Assembly (NCBI GenBank): GCA_001567255.1
Contig: LNBW01000024.1
Location: forward strand, 1-64,000
From: Bacteroidetes bacterium OLB9
GTDB lineage: Bacteria > Bacteroidota > Bacteroidia > Chitinophagales > Saprospiraceae
Direction of reading: 5' to 3'
DNA length: 64,000 bases
Made by a program: the position numbers and the translations under genes. Positions 45,719-56,450 of this stretch are shown piece after piece; the first letter of the stretch is position 1, and the number at the start of each line of letters is the position of its first letter. Below the pieces are notes generated by a model. The model was not told where the DNA came from, did not search any database, and saw nothing but the letters and a program-made list of their open reading frames with translations.

Positions 45719-47971
45719 ATGCCGATAGGGGTATCATATAGTGAGAAAGAATTAGTAAAGGTACGTGAGAGGTTTGATCATTTGCTTCAGGTTATGGATA
45801 AGAGCCTGCAAGAAAATGACAGAGAAATGCTAGAAAAAGCATACGAACTGGCAGTAGATGCACATAAATTTCAACGCAGGAAATCAGGCGAACCCTACAT
45901 TTTTCACCCTATAGAGGTAGCACGTATTTGTTTTGAAGAGATTGGTCTAGGACCTACCTCAGTGATCTGTGCTTTATTGCATGACGTCGTTGAAGATACG
46001 CCGATCACACTGGAGCAAATCAGCGAGATATTTGGCGAGAAAGTAACCATTATTGTTGACGGACTCACAAAACTGGATGGTTCTTATAATACTGGTGATG
46101 TGGAAAGTCCACAGGCTGAAAACTTCAAAAAGGTACTAAGTACCCTTGTGGTCGATGTGCGTGTTGCCTTGATTAAGATGGCTGATAGACTACATAATCT
46201 CCGGACTATTGACGCACAGCCTAAACATAAACAACTGAAGATAGCTGCAGAAACAGATTATATCTATACACCACTGGCACACCGACTGGGATTGTACAAT
46301 ATCAAGAATGAGTTTCAAGATATATGTCTGAAAATTACTGATCCTGAGCTCTACAGCGAAATTAATAATAAACTGACAGAATCTGATCAAGAACGCAACA
46401 CCTATATTGAGCAGTTTATCAAACCATTGATGGAGGAATTACATCAACTAGGCATAAAATATAGGGTGCTGGGCAGGAGCAAAGCGATTTCTTCTATAGC
46501 TAATAAGATAAAAAATAATAATGTCACCTTTGAGGAGATATATGATATTTTTGCGGTGAGGATTATTATAGATGTCCCTATTGAGAAAGAAAAAATATAC
46601 TGCTGGCAGATATACTCTATCATCACTGATGTGTATAAACCTATACCTGAAAGATTAAAAGACTGGATTACGGTGCCTAAGAGCAATGGATATGAGTCGC
46701 TGCATACCACTGTCATTGGTCCTAGAGGTAGGTATGTTGAGGTACAGATTAGAACGGAGCGTATGGATGAGATAGCCGAACGAGGCTTTGCTGCCCACTG
46801 GAAGTATAAAGGGGTGAGAAAGCAGGATAACGTATTTGATAAATGGCTGGATAATATCAGGGAGATTCTGGAAACTAAGCACTCAGATGCCGTTGACTTC
46901 TTGAGTGATTTTAAGACCAATCTCTTTGATGAAGAGGTCTATGTATATACGCCAAAGGGTGAGATGAGAGTACTACCTAAAGGAGCCACAGCTCTGGACT
47001 TTGCTTTTGAGATTCATACGGATGTAGGCTATCACGCCAGTGCATTAAAGGTCAATAAAAAACTGGTACCCATGGGTTATAAACTCAATCAAGGAGACCA
47101 GGTTCAGGTGATCACTAATAAAAACCAAAAGCCAAACGAAGACTGGCTTAAAATGGTAATCACTGGTAAAGCACGTTCTAAGATCAAATCAGCGCTGAAA
47201 GAAGAACGGCGCAAGATCGGTGAGTTTGGTAAGGAGACACTAGAACGAAAATTTAAAAATCTCAAGATTGATTTTGAAGATAATGTGGATATTGTCGCAA
47301 AATATTTTGGGTTTAAAAATCGTGGAGACTTTTATTATGCCATATCTCAAGATGAGATTAAAATGGCTGATATTAAAAATTACGATATTGAAGGCGGCAA
47401 GATTATTTTCAGAAAGGAAACAGACGAACCTTCAGAGGAAACAATACTTCCTACAGCTGATGCGCTTAAGAAGATCCGCCGATCAGGAAAGGTATCTACC
47501 TCTAATATATTGGTCAATGGAGAGCCTGCAGATATGTATCAATATTCACTAGCCACTTGCTGCAATCCGGTGGAAGGGGACGAAATATTTGCTTATTTGA
47601 CATCAAAAGAAGGATTGAAGATCCATCGGACATCCTGTAGTAATGCCACCCATATATTGGCTAATTATAGCTACCGCGTTTTGAAGGCTGATTGGGTTAA
47701 TAACCCTTCATCACACTTCATTGTAGAACTTTTGGTGACAGGTGTAGATTCAGGACCAGGTGTGATCCAGCTGTTGAGCAATGAGCTTTCTAATAAGCTA
47801 GGTGTTAACATTAAGTCATTCAGCATAGAAGGCAAGGAAGGATATTTTGAAGGTAGAATCGGTATCGTAGTATTAAACAAAAGCCAGCTAGATAGCGTTG
47901 TACATGCATTGGAGAAGTTGCCTGGTATTTCTTCAGTAGTAAGAACAGATAAAACATTTACAGATGACTAG
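45719..47971 (+). CDS. Bifunctional (p)ppGpp synthetase/hydrolase RelA/SpoT
   Basis: A 750-residue Rel enzyme making and degrading the alarmone (p)ppGpp in the stringent response. Order: HD hydrolase domain (~50-200; [21 protein letters not shown]), synthetase domain (~240-390; [21 protein letters not shown] and AAHWKYK), TGS domain (~400-465; [21 protein letters not shown]), helical and zinc-finger-like region ([10 protein letters not shown]), and a C-terminal ACT domain (~670-745). The HD and synthetase motifs both look intact, so both activities are expected. It overlaps fur by 8 bases. Confidence 0.95.
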   Translation: MPIGVSYSEKELVKVRERFDHLLQVMDKSLQENDREMLEKAYELAVDAHKFQRRKSGEPYIFHPIEVARICFEEIGLGPTSVICALLHDVVEDTPITLEQISEIFGEKVTIIVDGLTKLDGSYNTGDVESPQAENFKKVLSTLVVDVRVALIKMADRLHNLRTIDAQPKHKQLKIAAETDYIYTPLAHRLGLYNIKNEFQDICLKITDPELYSEINNKLTESDQERNTYIEQFIKPLMEELHQLGIKYRVLGRSKAISSIANKIKNNNVTFEEIYDIFAVRIIIDVPIEKEKIYCWQIYSIITDVYKPIPERLKDWITVPKSNGYESLHTTVIGPRGRYVEVQIRTERMDEIAERGFAAHWKYKGVRKQDNVFDKWLDNIREILETKHSDAVDFLSDFKTNLFDEEVYVYTPKGEMRVLPKGATALDFAFEIHTDVGYHASALKVNKKLVPMGYKLNQGDQVQVITNKNQKPNEDWLKMVITGKARSKIKSALKEERRKIGEFGKETLERKFKNLKIDFEDNVDIVAKYFGFKNRGDFYYAISQDEIKMADIKNYDIEGGKIIFRKETDEPSEETILPTADALKKIRRSGKVSTSNILVNGEPADMYQYSLATCCNPVEGDEIFAYLTSKEGLKIHRTSCSNATHILANYSYRVLKADWVNNPSSHFIVELLVTGVDSGPGVIQLLSNELSNKLGVNIKSFSIEGKEGYFEGRIGIVVLNKSQLDSVVHALEKLPGISSVVRTDKTFTDD

Positions 47972-48443
47972 TGCTCCTGAAAAATTAGAAAATATTCTGG
48001 ATGAGGTTAAAACTATCTTTTCAACACATCTGGAAAAGTATGCTCTGCGCAAAACGCCTGAAAGATATGCTATCTTAGAAGAAATCTATAGGCGTAATGA
48101 TCATTTTGATGCAGAGGCTTTGTACATTCACATGAAAAATCAAAATTATCGCGTCAGTAGGGCAACTGTGTACAATACACTTGAATTACTAGTGAGTTGT
48201 GATTTAATTACCAAGCATCAGTTTGGTAAAAATCTAGCACAGTATGAAAAGTCCTATGGATTTAAGCAACACGACCATTTGATTTGTCTTGATTGCGGTG
48301 AAGTACTTGAATTTTGTGATCCGAGAGTACAGCAGATAAAAACTATGATCGGTGATATCCTTGGATTTGAGATTACGCATCATTCGCTCAATCTCTATGG
48401 AAAATGCAAGAAAAACAAATGCGATCACAAAAAAGCCGAATAA
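47964..48443 (+). CDS. Fur-family metalloregulator
   Basis: A 159-residue transcription regulator of the Fur/PerR/Zur family. The winged-helix region includes [20 protein letters not shown] and [31 protein letters not shown] carries the metal-binding His and the first zinc CxxC, and KCKKNKCDH the second. The metal specificity cannot be read. Its start overlaps the end of the Rel gene, an arrangement suggesting joint expression. Confidence 0.92.
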   Translation: MTSAPEKLENILDEVKTIFSTHLEKYALRKTPERYAILEEIYRRNDHFDAEALYIHMKNQNYRVSRATVYNTLELLVSCDLITKHQFGKNLAQYEKSYGFKQHDHLICLDCGEVLEFCDPRVQQIKTMIGDILGFEITHHSLNLYGKCKKNKCDHKKAE

Positions 48444-48742
48444 AGATCTACTGAATTATCGCTGGATAATCGTGATTTAGACTATTTTTTGCTTTTAATA
48501 GTATCGATTATAGATTAACAATTATAATATGAAAAAATACCAACTATAACCCACTATACTACACAGTATTATAGATATTTTTTTGGTATAATGTGAGTTT
48601 TTTTACATAATTTACAGAAATAACGCAAAAATATATTATTATTTTTAAATTTGTATAATACTGAAAATCACATATAAATATGTTATGTAAAAAAATATAT
48701 CAATTTTTTTCACATAATATTTTTTTAATGTTTTAGGCCATC
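48444..48742. other. AT-rich gap upstream of the second adhesin promoter
   Basis: No gene, repeat or RNA is recognised. The sequence is extremely AT-rich. Confidence 0.5.
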
Positions 48743-48750
48743 TATCTTTG
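48743..48750 (+). promoter_or_regulatory. -7 promoter box for the second giant adhesin
   Basis: TATCTTTG followed by CC is a perfect box. Transcription would start near 48757, leaving an unusually long leader of about 310 nt before the ATG at 49070. Confidence 0.55.
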
Positions 48751-48941
48751 CCTCAGAATAGCGTGAGAAACTATTCGGAACCTACAATATTTCACATCCA
48801 ACCGGAATCATTAATAGATTTGCCTAAATTCTATTCTGTATCTGTTCATCACAGACGGGATAATTATTGTATGATTAAGTTCAAACCATTAAATTTTTGA
48901 GCTTAATTCCAACCTAAGAATTGAAATAGATCCAAACGAGA

Positions 48942-48971
48942 AAAGGGCACGTTTGCTCCTTTGTATTTTTT
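48942..48971 (+). promoter_or_regulatory. Terminator-like hairpin in the adhesin leader
   Basis: aaagggca and tgctccttt pair with one bulge around a cgtt loop, and a T6 run (48966-48971) follows three bases after the stem. It lies inside the long leader, about 100 bases before the start codon, and could act as an attenuator. Confidence 0.4.
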
Positions 48972-49069
48972 AACATGTAAGTTACTGGGACTTAGGTGTA
49001 TATGTTTTGTATGACTAATTTCCATAACAGTAAAAAAATTTATTTCATTAAACTCAAAATTTGGATCTC

Positions 49070-52000
49070 ATGAATGAATCAAATTCAACACGCTTTAGTT
49101 CGATACTGAGACTTTTTAGTCTGGTTGTCGCACTACTTACTGGGGCCATGACACAAGTATATGCTCAACCGGCTTGTGCTTGTCATGGTACTATTCAACT
49201 ATCTGTAGATGATCAGTGTGAAGCTGATGTGACTGTCGATATGTTGATTACAAACAGCACAAATAATTGTGATTACGGACCGGGTTCTATTGTAACCTTA
49301 ATGACTTCTCCAACAAGCGGAATCATCAGTTCTGGATTAGGTTCAGCTAAATTGACTAACGGATTTATCTGGATCAATAAAACCATCTATGGTAAAGTAT
49401 CCACTCCTGATGGAAGAAATAGTTGTTGGACGATTATTAATGTAGAAGATAAAATGAAGCCCAATTGGGAAAGTACAGAACCGGATACTCTGGTTGTAAC
49501 TTGTCCTAGTATGGCAGATTTTGTTCCTGTCGCACTTGACAACTGCCATCCTCCTCGGGTTTTTCAGGTTTCTGAAGAGATTATCTTGAATACATGTGAC
49601 AGACCTGACTTATTTGCAGGCCCTGACACATTAAAGATCATCAAAAGAAAGTTTAGAGCCCAAGATGATTTTGGCAATGTATCTGAGACTGATTGTGATG
49701 TTGTATTTTATGTAGTTGCTCTTGATATAGAAAATATTATTGTACCAGGAATGGTTGCTTTAGAATGTGATGGTAATTGGGCTAAGCTTCCGGATGGAAG
49801 ACCGTCACCTACGGATGTGACTATTAATGGTATAACCTACCCTGGTACCGGATATCCTGCCTTGACTCCATGGACTGGATTTACTTCAGGCGCGGGTACA
49901 AAGCAAGTGCTGCTCCACTCTAATAGTTTAATCCTAAATGGAGGAACAACAGGTACTGGTGGCGGAGTAGTTACTGGTGCTCAGCTATGCATTACAGCAG
50001 AGAGAGATGGAAATGTAGAATTTGATTGGTATGCTCAAATGCTAGGACCGGTTCCACCTAATGGAAATTATAATCAAGATCATGCGCAATATACATTAAA
50101 TGGTGTAGTTACAAATTTAACTGTGGGAGGACCAGGATCTGGCGCTACTCCTCAATCAGGAACTGGTGTATCTGTTGCAGTAAGCAGAGGAGATCAATTT
50201 TGCTTCAGAGTACGTACTAATAATGTAGCTAGATGGACTCAACTTACAGTTTCTAATTTGTCAGGACCTTTCCCTGCTAATAGAGCTTTGGAGCCGTATA
50301 GAGAAAGTTGTAATCTGTATATCTCTTATGAAGATACTGATCTAGGTACGATTAAGTGTACTAGAAAGATCATGAGAGTATGGAGAATATTAGAATGGTC
50401 ATGTGAGTCTAGATTTGAAGAATTTATTCAGATGATTGAAATTTCGGACAATAAAGGTCCTGTTATTTCTAAACTTCCTTTAACTGACGAAGCAACTACT
50501 AATGGTTATACTTGCGAAGGTATTTATAGATTACCTAAGCCGACTTTGACAGATAATTGTAGCAATAAATTAACATATGATGTTACTTATCCTGGAGGAT
50601 TCTTAAAAGGACTAAAAGTCACAGATGCTGACGTTTTGATTCCTCTTCCTGTAGGATGTAATGAAGTCAAATATACTGCATACGATGAATGTAAAAATAA
50701 AACAGAGCAAAGCATTACAGTAATTGTAAAAGATAAAACAGCACCGGTTGCTGTTTGCGATCAACATACTGTAGTTGGTTTGACAAATAGTGGAGAAGCA
50801 TGGGTTTATGCTACTTCTTTTGACGATGGAAGTTATGATGATTGCGGAATAGCTAATATAATTGTAAGGCGGATGGATGAAGGCCGATGTGGCCCATGTG
50901 CTGCACCTACATTTGATGATTTTACTTATCTAGGAGAATTTACACAGGTTGGACAAAACCAAAAACCCCATTATTATTACTTCTCTAGAACTAAAGTGAC
51001 TGCTGAGGTTGCATTTAAAACAGCTGCGGCAATGGGAGGTTATGTAGTAGCACTCAATACAAGTGCAGAGGCAGATTGGGTACATGGAAAGGTACAGGAA
51101 TGGAATTTACATGAAGACTATATCATAGGTCTTAGAGGTTACCAAGGTATCTTTGACTGGCAAAGTGGAGAAGACTCTCCTTATAGGAGATGGGAGACGG
51201 GGTACCCTAATAATGTATTATTAAATAAAAACGTTGCCGTAAAAGATACTACCGGACAGTGGTACAACTATGGCGATTATGATTGCGAAAGTAATGAATT
51301 GTATTATGTAGTAGAAATAGATAATCCTTGCGGATTTAGTAATTCTGTGTTATTCTGCTGTACTGATGTAGGTACTTCTCATCAAGTTGTATTCAGAGTG
51401 ATTGACAAATCAGGTAATTACAATGACTGTATGGTCAGCGCAGTGCCACAAGATAAGCTGCCACCATCAATGGTTTGCCCTAATGATGTAACTGTATCAT
51501 GTAGGCATCTATTTGATACTGAAAAACTGACCGCTTCATTTGGTTGGCCTACGACATTTGATAATTGTGATAATATCACCGTCACTACTGATTCAATCAT
51601 TGACTTGAATTCATGTCGTATCGGAACCATCACAAGAAACTTCACAGCAACAGATCCGGGAGGAAGATCAGTTACCTGTCGACAAGTAATTACAGTAGTC
51701 GGAGATGAGCATTTCGAAATGGATGCAACAAGATGGCCTGCAGATGTAACAGTTGCGGCATGTGGCGATCCTTCTGATCCGCAATTCTTGCCGGATAGTA
51801 CAGGAAGACCAGATTTAATAGCTGATAATGTGTGTTCTTTGGTAGGTGCTAGTTATACTGATCAGTTATTCTTATTTAACGATAATAATGGTGAAGCTTG
51901 CTTCAAGATATTAAGACACTGGAAAGTCATTGACTGGTGCCAATATTATTTATCAACAGGAGGTGGAAAAGAGTACCGTACATGGACACACACCCAGATT

Positions 52001-53908
52001 ATCATGGCAATTGACAATATCAAGCCTGTAATTTTATCTGGATGTGACCCAGCATCTACATGTACTTATGATCCACGATGTGAAAAAGGATATATCGAGC
52101 TGACAGCGAGTGCAACGGATGATTGTACTGATCAGATGAGATATTTTGTTAAAGTGTATATAGGCAATGGCAGCTCTTTCGATCCAAGGTTCTCAAAATC
52201 CGGTTTAGCTACATATGACAGTAACACAAGAGTAAATACAATAAATGCAAGTGGTGAATATCCAATCGGCACACATAGAATTGAGTACGCATTTGAAGAC
52301 AGATGTGGAAACCTTACTAAGTGTTCTAAGATCTTCAGTATTGTTAACTGTAAGGCACCTACACCTTATTGTTTGAATGGTCTTTCTACAAGCCTTATGA
52401 AGATGGCAGATGGCGGAATGGTTGAGATATGGGCTTCAGATTTTGATAATGGTAGTTCACATCCATGTGGATATAAAGTGTACCACTCATTTGAACCTAT
52501 TACTCTTGACCAGAATGGAGATCCTGTTCTTAAGTCAGGAAGAATATACACTTGTGATAGTTTAGGAAGAAGAGATGTTAAAGTTTATGTTGGCGTTGTG
52601 GTCGATGGACATGTAGTTCAAGACTTCTGCTCTACATTTATCGACATTCAGGATAACCTTGGTGCTTGTAAGCAGGGTAACAGAATAGTACATGGAACCG
52701 TTACTAATCAGGCAAACCAACCGGTTTCAGACGTATTAGTTGAACTGGGAGGTAGTGAATATACTTCAGTGACGAATCAAAATGGAGGGTATAAATTTGA
52801 GAATATCAATACAGGAGCCTCTTATGTACTGGCACCGTCTAAGACAGATGATTATCTTAATGGCGTATCTACTCTAGACCTGGTAATTATCCAAAGACAT
52901 ATTCTTGGTCTCGATGGTTTGAATTCTCCATACAAGTTGATTGCGGCAGATGTAAATAACGATAAGAATATCACAGCATCTGACCTTTCTGAGATTCGTA
53001 AGTTGATACTAGGTACTACAGATTCATTTAGCAATAATGGCTCATGGAAGTTCTTTGACAATGAATACAAATTCCTTGACCCAACTGCTGCTGAGACTGA
53101 AAACTTGCCAACAACCTATTATCTAGAAAATATTCAGTCTGATATGGCTGTAGATTTCAAAGGAGTGAAGATAGGTGATGTTAACGAAAGTGCGGCAGCA
53201 AATGCAGGCAGTAATCCGATAGAAACTAGAACAGCTCAGCGATTTGAATTGGCCACTACTAACCATAATTTTGCTGCAGGTCAGTCTGTTGAGGTACCGG
53301 TTTATGTGAGTCACGATGTTGATGTAGCAGGGTTCCAGTTTACTGTTAATTTTGATACTGATTTATTCAGCCTTGAAGCTATAAACAGCCCAATGGTAGG
53401 TATTAATGACAGTAACTTTGGTTTGACCAAACTAGCTAATGGTGCGATCACAGTATCTTACAACCGTGATGCCGCCTTTGAAGTGCAAGAAGGTAATAAC
53501 ATTCTAGTCCTTACATTCAAGGCTAAAGCTAATGGAAGTATCGATCAGGCTATGTGGATCAACTCAGCAGTAACTAAAGCTGAAGCATACAATGCAGATC
53601 TTCATGTTATGAATGTATCATTTGAAGTTCAGGAAAGAACTAATGACGTAGTTATATTGCATCAAAACACTCCAAACCCATTCAAATCAGTGACTACTAT
53701 TGCATTTGAATTGCCGGAGGCTGCTGCTGCTACACTTACTGTCTATGATGTTACAGGTAAAGTTGTTAAGGTTATCAGCAATAACTTTAACAAAGGTTAC
53801 AACAGTATCGAGTTAGACAGAACAGATCTGGGAACTAGTGGTGTAATGTATTACACACTGGAGTCAGGCGACTTCAAAGCAACCAGAAAGATGATAGTAA
53901 TAGAATAA
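49070..53908 (+). CDS. Giant T9SS-type adhesin with C-type-lectin-like domain
   Basis: A 1,612-residue secreted surface protein. The signal peptide covers 1-33 (ending QVYAQ). The CHGTIQLSVDDQC domain and the following HYR-like domains are paralogous to ~1310-2165 of the protein at 783. A beta-rich insert (~260-405) follows. A C-type-lectin-like domain (~616-758; FTYLGEFTQVG, WETGYPN, GQWYNYGDYDCESNELYYVV) is inserted among the HYR-like domains. Later come a regulatory-like beta-sandwich, a dockerin-type motif (AADVNNDKNITASDLSEIRK), a cohesin-like domain (~1405-1525) and a type A T9SS sorting domain (~1530-1612; TPNPFKSVTTIAFEL, TGKVVKVI). The ATG at 49070 is preferred over the TTG three codons upstream. 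The target is unknown; sugar or protein binding through the lectin-like domain is plausible. Confidence 0.93.
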   Translation: MNESNSTRFSSILRLFSLVVALLTGAMTQVYAQPACACHGTIQLSVDDQCEADVTVDMLITNSTNNCDYGPGSIVTLMTSPTSGIISSGLGSAKLTNGFIWINKTIYGKVSTPDGRNSCWTIINVEDKMKPNWESTEPDTLVVTCPSMADFVPVALDNCHPPRVFQVSEEIILNTCDRPDLFAGPDTLKIIKRKFRAQDDFGNVSETDCDVVFYVVALDIENIIVPGMVALECDGNWAKLPDGRPSPTDVTINGITYPGTGYPALTPWTGFTSGAGTKQVLLHSNSLILNGGTTGTGGGVVTGAQLCITAERDGNVEFDWYAQMLGPVPPNGNYNQDHAQYTLNGVVTNLTVGGPGSGATPQSGTGVSVAVSRGDQFCFRVRTNNVARWTQLTVSNLSGPFPANRALEPYRESCNLYISYEDTDLGTIKCTRKIMRVWRILEWSCESRFEEFIQMIEISDNKGPVISKLPLTDEATTNGYTCEGIYRLPKPTLTDNCSNKLTYDVTYPGGFLKGLKVTDADVLIPLPVGCNEVKYTAYDECKNKTEQSITVIVKDKTAPVAVCDQHTVVGLTNSGEAWVYATSFDDGSYDDCGIANIIVRRMDEGRCGPCAAPTFDDFTYLGEFTQVGQNQKPHYYYFSRTKVTAEVAFKTAAAMGGYVVALNTSAEADWVHGKVQEWNLHEDYIIGLRGYQGIFDWQSGEDSPYRRWETGYPNNVLLNKNVAVKDTTGQWYNYGDYDCESNELYYVVEIDNPCGFSNSVLFCCTDVGTSHQVVFRVIDKSGNYNDCMVSAVPQDKLPPSMVCPNDVTVSCRHLFDTEKLTASFGWPTTFDNCDNITVTTDSIIDLNSCRIGTITRNFTATDPGGRSVTCRQVITVVGDEHFEMDATRWPADVTVAACGDPSDPQFLPDSTGRPDLIADNVCSLVGASYTDQLFLFNDNNGEACFKILRHWKVIDWCQYYLSTGGGKEYRTWTHTQIIMAIDNIKPVILSGCDPASTCTYDPRCEKGYIELTASATDDCTDQMRYFVKVYIGNGSSFDPRFSKSGLATYDSNTRVNTINASGEYPIGTHRIEYAFEDRCGNLTKCSKIFSIVNCKAPTPYCLNGLSTSLMKMADGGMVEIWASDFDNGSSHPCGYKVYHSFEPITLDQNGDPVLKSGRIYTCDSLGRRDVKVYVGVVVDGHVVQDFCSTFIDIQDNLGACKQGNRIVHGTVTNQANQPVSDVLVELGGSEYTSVTNQNGGYKFENINTGASYVLAPSKTDDYLNGVSTLDLVIIQRHILGLDGLNSPYKLIAADVNNDKNITASDLSEIRKLILGTTDSFSNNGSWKFFDNEYKFLDPTAAETENLPTTYYLENIQSDMAVDFKGVKIGDVNESAAANAGSNPIETRTAQRFELATTNHNFAAGQSVEVPVYVSHDVDVAGFQFTVNFDTDLFSLEAINSPMVGINDSNFGLTKLANGAITVSYNRDAAFEVQEGNNILVLTFKAKANGSIDQAMWINSAVTKAEAYNADLHVMNVSFEVQERTNDVVILHQNTPNPFKSVTTIAFELPEAAAATLTVYDVTGKVVKVISNNFNKGYNSIELDRTDLGTSGVMYYTLESGDFKATRKMIVIE

Positions 53909-53943
53909 TTTTTCTATAAAGAATTTTACTGTTTTTGGGATGG

Positions 53944-53979
53944 GACCCCACTTCGAAAAGTCGGAGGGGGTCTTTTTTT
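53944..53979 (+). terminator. Intrinsic terminator after the second adhesin
   Basis: gacccc (53944-53949) pairs with ggggtc (53967-53972) and is followed by seven T residues. Confidence 0.8.
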
Positions 53980-54060
53980 ATTGCCTTTTATAAAATGATT
54001 CCCAATCACACTCTAAGTTGATGCAATAATAACTTTTTAGGATCATTCAATGATTTTGAT

Positions 54061-54068
54061 TATATTTG
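54061..54068 (+). promoter_or_regulatory. -7 promoter box for the CoA-transferase subunit gene
   Basis: TATATTTG followed by CC; transcription would start near 54075, about 13 bases before the ATG. Confidence 0.5.
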
Positions 54069-54087
54069 CCATCTAAATAATTGCCCT

Positions 54088-54789
54088 ATGATTACTAAAA
54101 AAGTAAATTCAGTTGAGGATGCTTTGTATGATGTGAAAGATGGCATGACTATCATGTTTGGCGGTTTTGGTCTTTGTGGCATTCCTGAGAACTCAATTGC
54201 CTATTTCCGTGATAAAGGAATAAAAGATTTAACATGTATATCTAATAATGCAGGTGTGGATGACTTTGGATTAGGCCTCCTACTCAAAAAGAAGCAAATT
54301 AAAAAAATGATTGCTTCTTATGTCGGCGAAAATGACGAATTTGAGAGACAATTACTAAGTGGTGAGCTCGAGGTAGATCTCGTGCCACAAGGTACACTTG
54401 CTGAAAGATGTAGAGCAGCCCAGGCAGGCATACCTGCATTTTATACTCCTACAGGATATGGAACGGAGGTAGCCGAAGGCAAAGAAACCAGGGAATTTAA
54501 TGGCAAAATGTATGTGATGGAGCAAGCCTTTAAAGCTGATTTTGCCATCATAAAGGCATGGAAAGGTGATCTAGCCGGAAACCTGATCTTTAATGGTACT
54601 GCACGTAATTTTAACCCTGTAATGTGTGGTGCGGCAACAATAACAGTTGTTGAAGTAGAAGAATTATTGCCTGCAGGCGCATTAGATCCTAATTCGATTC
54701 ATATACCTGGTATTTTTGTACAGCGTATATTCGAAGGTAAGCATTACGAAAAAAGAATTGAACAAAGGACTGTAAGACCACGACCTTAA
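54088..54789 (+). CDS. 3-oxoacid CoA-transferase subunit A
   Basis: A 233-residue alpha subunit of a succinyl-CoA:3-ketoacid (or acetoacetate) CoA-transferase. [19 protein letters not shown] (the GGF motif), [13 protein letters not shown], and [20 protein letters not shown] are typical. The catalytic Glu is normally on subunit B, which is not adjacent: the next gene is folP on the other strand, overlapping by 4 bases. Subunit B must be elsewhere for activity. Confidence 0.92.
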   Translation: MITKKVNSVEDALYDVKDGMTIMFGGFGLCGIPENSIAYFRDKGIKDLTCISNNAGVDDFGLGLLLKKKQIKKMIASYVGENDEFERQLLSGELEVDLVPQGTLAERCRAAQAGIPAFYTPTGYGTEVAEGKETREFNGKMYVMEQAFKADFAIIKAWKGDLAGNLIFNGTARNFNPVMCGAATITVVEVEELLPAGALDPNSIHIPGIFVQRIFEGKHYEKRIEQRTVRPRP

Positions 54790-55622
54790 TCTACTGACTG
54801 AATCATATTGAATAGTTGGATGCATTGCATGGCTTCCTTTACATCGTGTACCCTTAGAATTTTGACCCCTTGCTGTAAAGCATAGATATTTAATGATGTA
54901 GTTCCATTAAGCGCTTCATCAGGAGTAATCTTCAGTGTTTTCCAAATCATAGATTTTCTTGACAAACCAGCTAGTACAGGAACCTCTAAAATATTGAAAA
55001 CACCCAGATGCTTTAATAGACTATAATTATGATAAATCTGCTTTCCAAACCCAAATCCAGGATCTATGATAACATCCTGTATTCCAGCTTTTGTTGCGGC
55101 TAAAACTTTGTTCTTTAAATAGGTTAAGACTTCCAAAACCACATCTTCATACTGAGGATTGTTCTGCATATTTTCCGGCATGCCTTTCATATGCATCATG
55201 ATATAAGGCACCTGTAGTTGTGCTACTTCAGTCATCATTGACTGATCATAATCACCTGAGGTGATATCATTGATAATATCAGCTCCCGCCATGACTGCCT
55301 CTTTGGCGACTAGACTGTGTAAGGTATCAATAGAAATAAATATATCCGGAAATCTTTTTTTTAATTCCTGTACAGTATTGACAATGTAATCAGCCTCTTC
55401 GCTAGGATCGGAGATTTTAGCGCCGGGTTTGCTTGTCATGTATCCTAAATCAATAATCAGAGCACCTTCATTCAACATGTTATCGGTTTTGAATAAAATA
55501 GTATCCATAGTGGTGTACCTGGATCCTTGATAAAAAGACTCGTTATTAAGGTTGATAACCCCCATAACAATAGGGTGATTTAGAGAGAGGATTCTACCTT
55601 TACAATTAATAGATGAGTTCAT
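54786..55622 (-). CDS. folP: Dihydropteroate synthase
   Basis: A 278-residue TIM-barrel enzyme of folate synthesis joining dihydropterin pyrophosphate to p-aminobenzoate. [44 protein letters not shown] and VLAGLSRKS appear in the right order, ending with RVHDVKEA. Two motifs deviate: the usual TPDSF is NNESF, and the usual STRPG is TSKPG. It is convergent with, and overlaps by 4 bases, the CoA-transferase gene. Confidence 0.92.
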   Translation of the reverse strand: MNSSINCKGRILSLNHPIVMGVINLNNESFYQGSRYTTMDTILFKTDNMLNEGALIIDLGYMTSKPGAKISDPSEEADYIVNTVQELKKRFPDIFISIDTLHSLVAKEAVMAGADIINDITSGDYDQSMMTEVAQLQVPYIMMHMKGMPENMQNNPQYEDVVLEVLTYLKNKVLAATKAGIQDVIIDPGFGFGKQIYHNYSLLKHLGVFNILEVPVLAGLSRKSMIWKTLKITPDEALNGTTSLNIYALQQGVKILRVHDVKEAMQCIQLFNMIQSVD

Positions 55623-55642
55623 AGGTTATGTTAAGTTCAGCA

Positions 55643-55650
55643 CAAAAGTA
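55643..55650 (-). promoter_or_regulatory. -7 promoter box for folP
   Basis: On the minus strand this reads TACTTTTG, giving a start near 55637, 15 bases before the ATG at 55622. Confidence 0.45.
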
Positions 55651-56181
55651 AAATAATCAGCAATACTAACAGTTTTTTAAACTTTAATTCTAAGCATCTG
55701 GTTAACAAATTTTAATGGATTATATCATTTTAATTAATGTAAAATTAATCATTTTTAGGTATGGTTAACCTATGATAAAATTGGTTGAGGTCAACTTTAT
55801 TTTATTGTTATTTCAAATGAAATTATTTTTGCTTTAAGAGGTAATAGCTCAATTTAATACAAAAGTTTGCAGGTAATTATCAATTTTTATTATGGAGTTG
55901 AATATAACAGTAATATATTATAACAGTTGTTTATTTAAATGGGTGTATGGATATAATCTAATAATTATTTGTAATTTAAATATAAGATTTTACTCTAATT
56001 TGTTGTTCTATTCTAACATAATCATTTCATAATACTTTGATTATTTATTGAAAATATATTGATTATTTGCAAATATTAACATTTAAATTTTGGTTAGTTA
56101 GGCTATGTAAATTATCTTGCGCTGTCTTTTAGACGAAAGAGAAATTTTATCCGATTTAATAAACCGTAAACCTTAATTATT
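55651..56181. other. AT-rich gap between folP and the first M23 gene
   Basis: No gene is seen. The stretch is very AT-rich and contains the upstream control region of the M23 gene, but no clear TAnnTTTG box was identified. Confidence 0.5.
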
Positions 56182-56427
56182 TTGAAACTTGCAGGTACAA
56201 AACTGAGTAAGAAGGGGAAGCATTTTGCTGACGCGTTATTTTCATTTTTTATTGCTTCATTAGTAATTTTTGGGTACCACGCCGATTTGAAGCAAAATAT
56301 GAGAGAAAGTGCTAACGGAGAAGAGGGTCATGTTAAAGGATTTGAAACGAAATTTGGATATATTCTTGATTCTGTATATATAGAAGAGAATACAGTAAGG
56401 AAGAATGATGTTTTGGTAATATATTAA
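56182..56427 (+). CDS. M23 peptidase, N-terminal fragment (frameshifted)
   Basis: From the TTG at 56182 this gives 81 residues: a basic start, one membrane segment (~20-33; FSFFIASLVIFGY), then FGYILDSVYIEENTVRKNDVL, which matches the region ahead of the LysM-like or helical part of Bacteroidota M23 peptidases. The frame stops at 56425-56427. In another frame the expected continuation ILRANGLTSNMIMLLEHEAK begins at 56421. Adding one base in TTTTGG (56411-56416) restores a single reading frame with the next entry, giving about 435 residues. Confidence 0.6.
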   Translation: MKLAGTKLSKKGKHFADALFSFFIASLVIFGYHADLKQNMRESANGEEGHVKGFETKFGYILDSVYIEENTVRKNDVLVIY

Positions 56428-56450
56428 GAGCCAATGGTCTGACATCCAAT

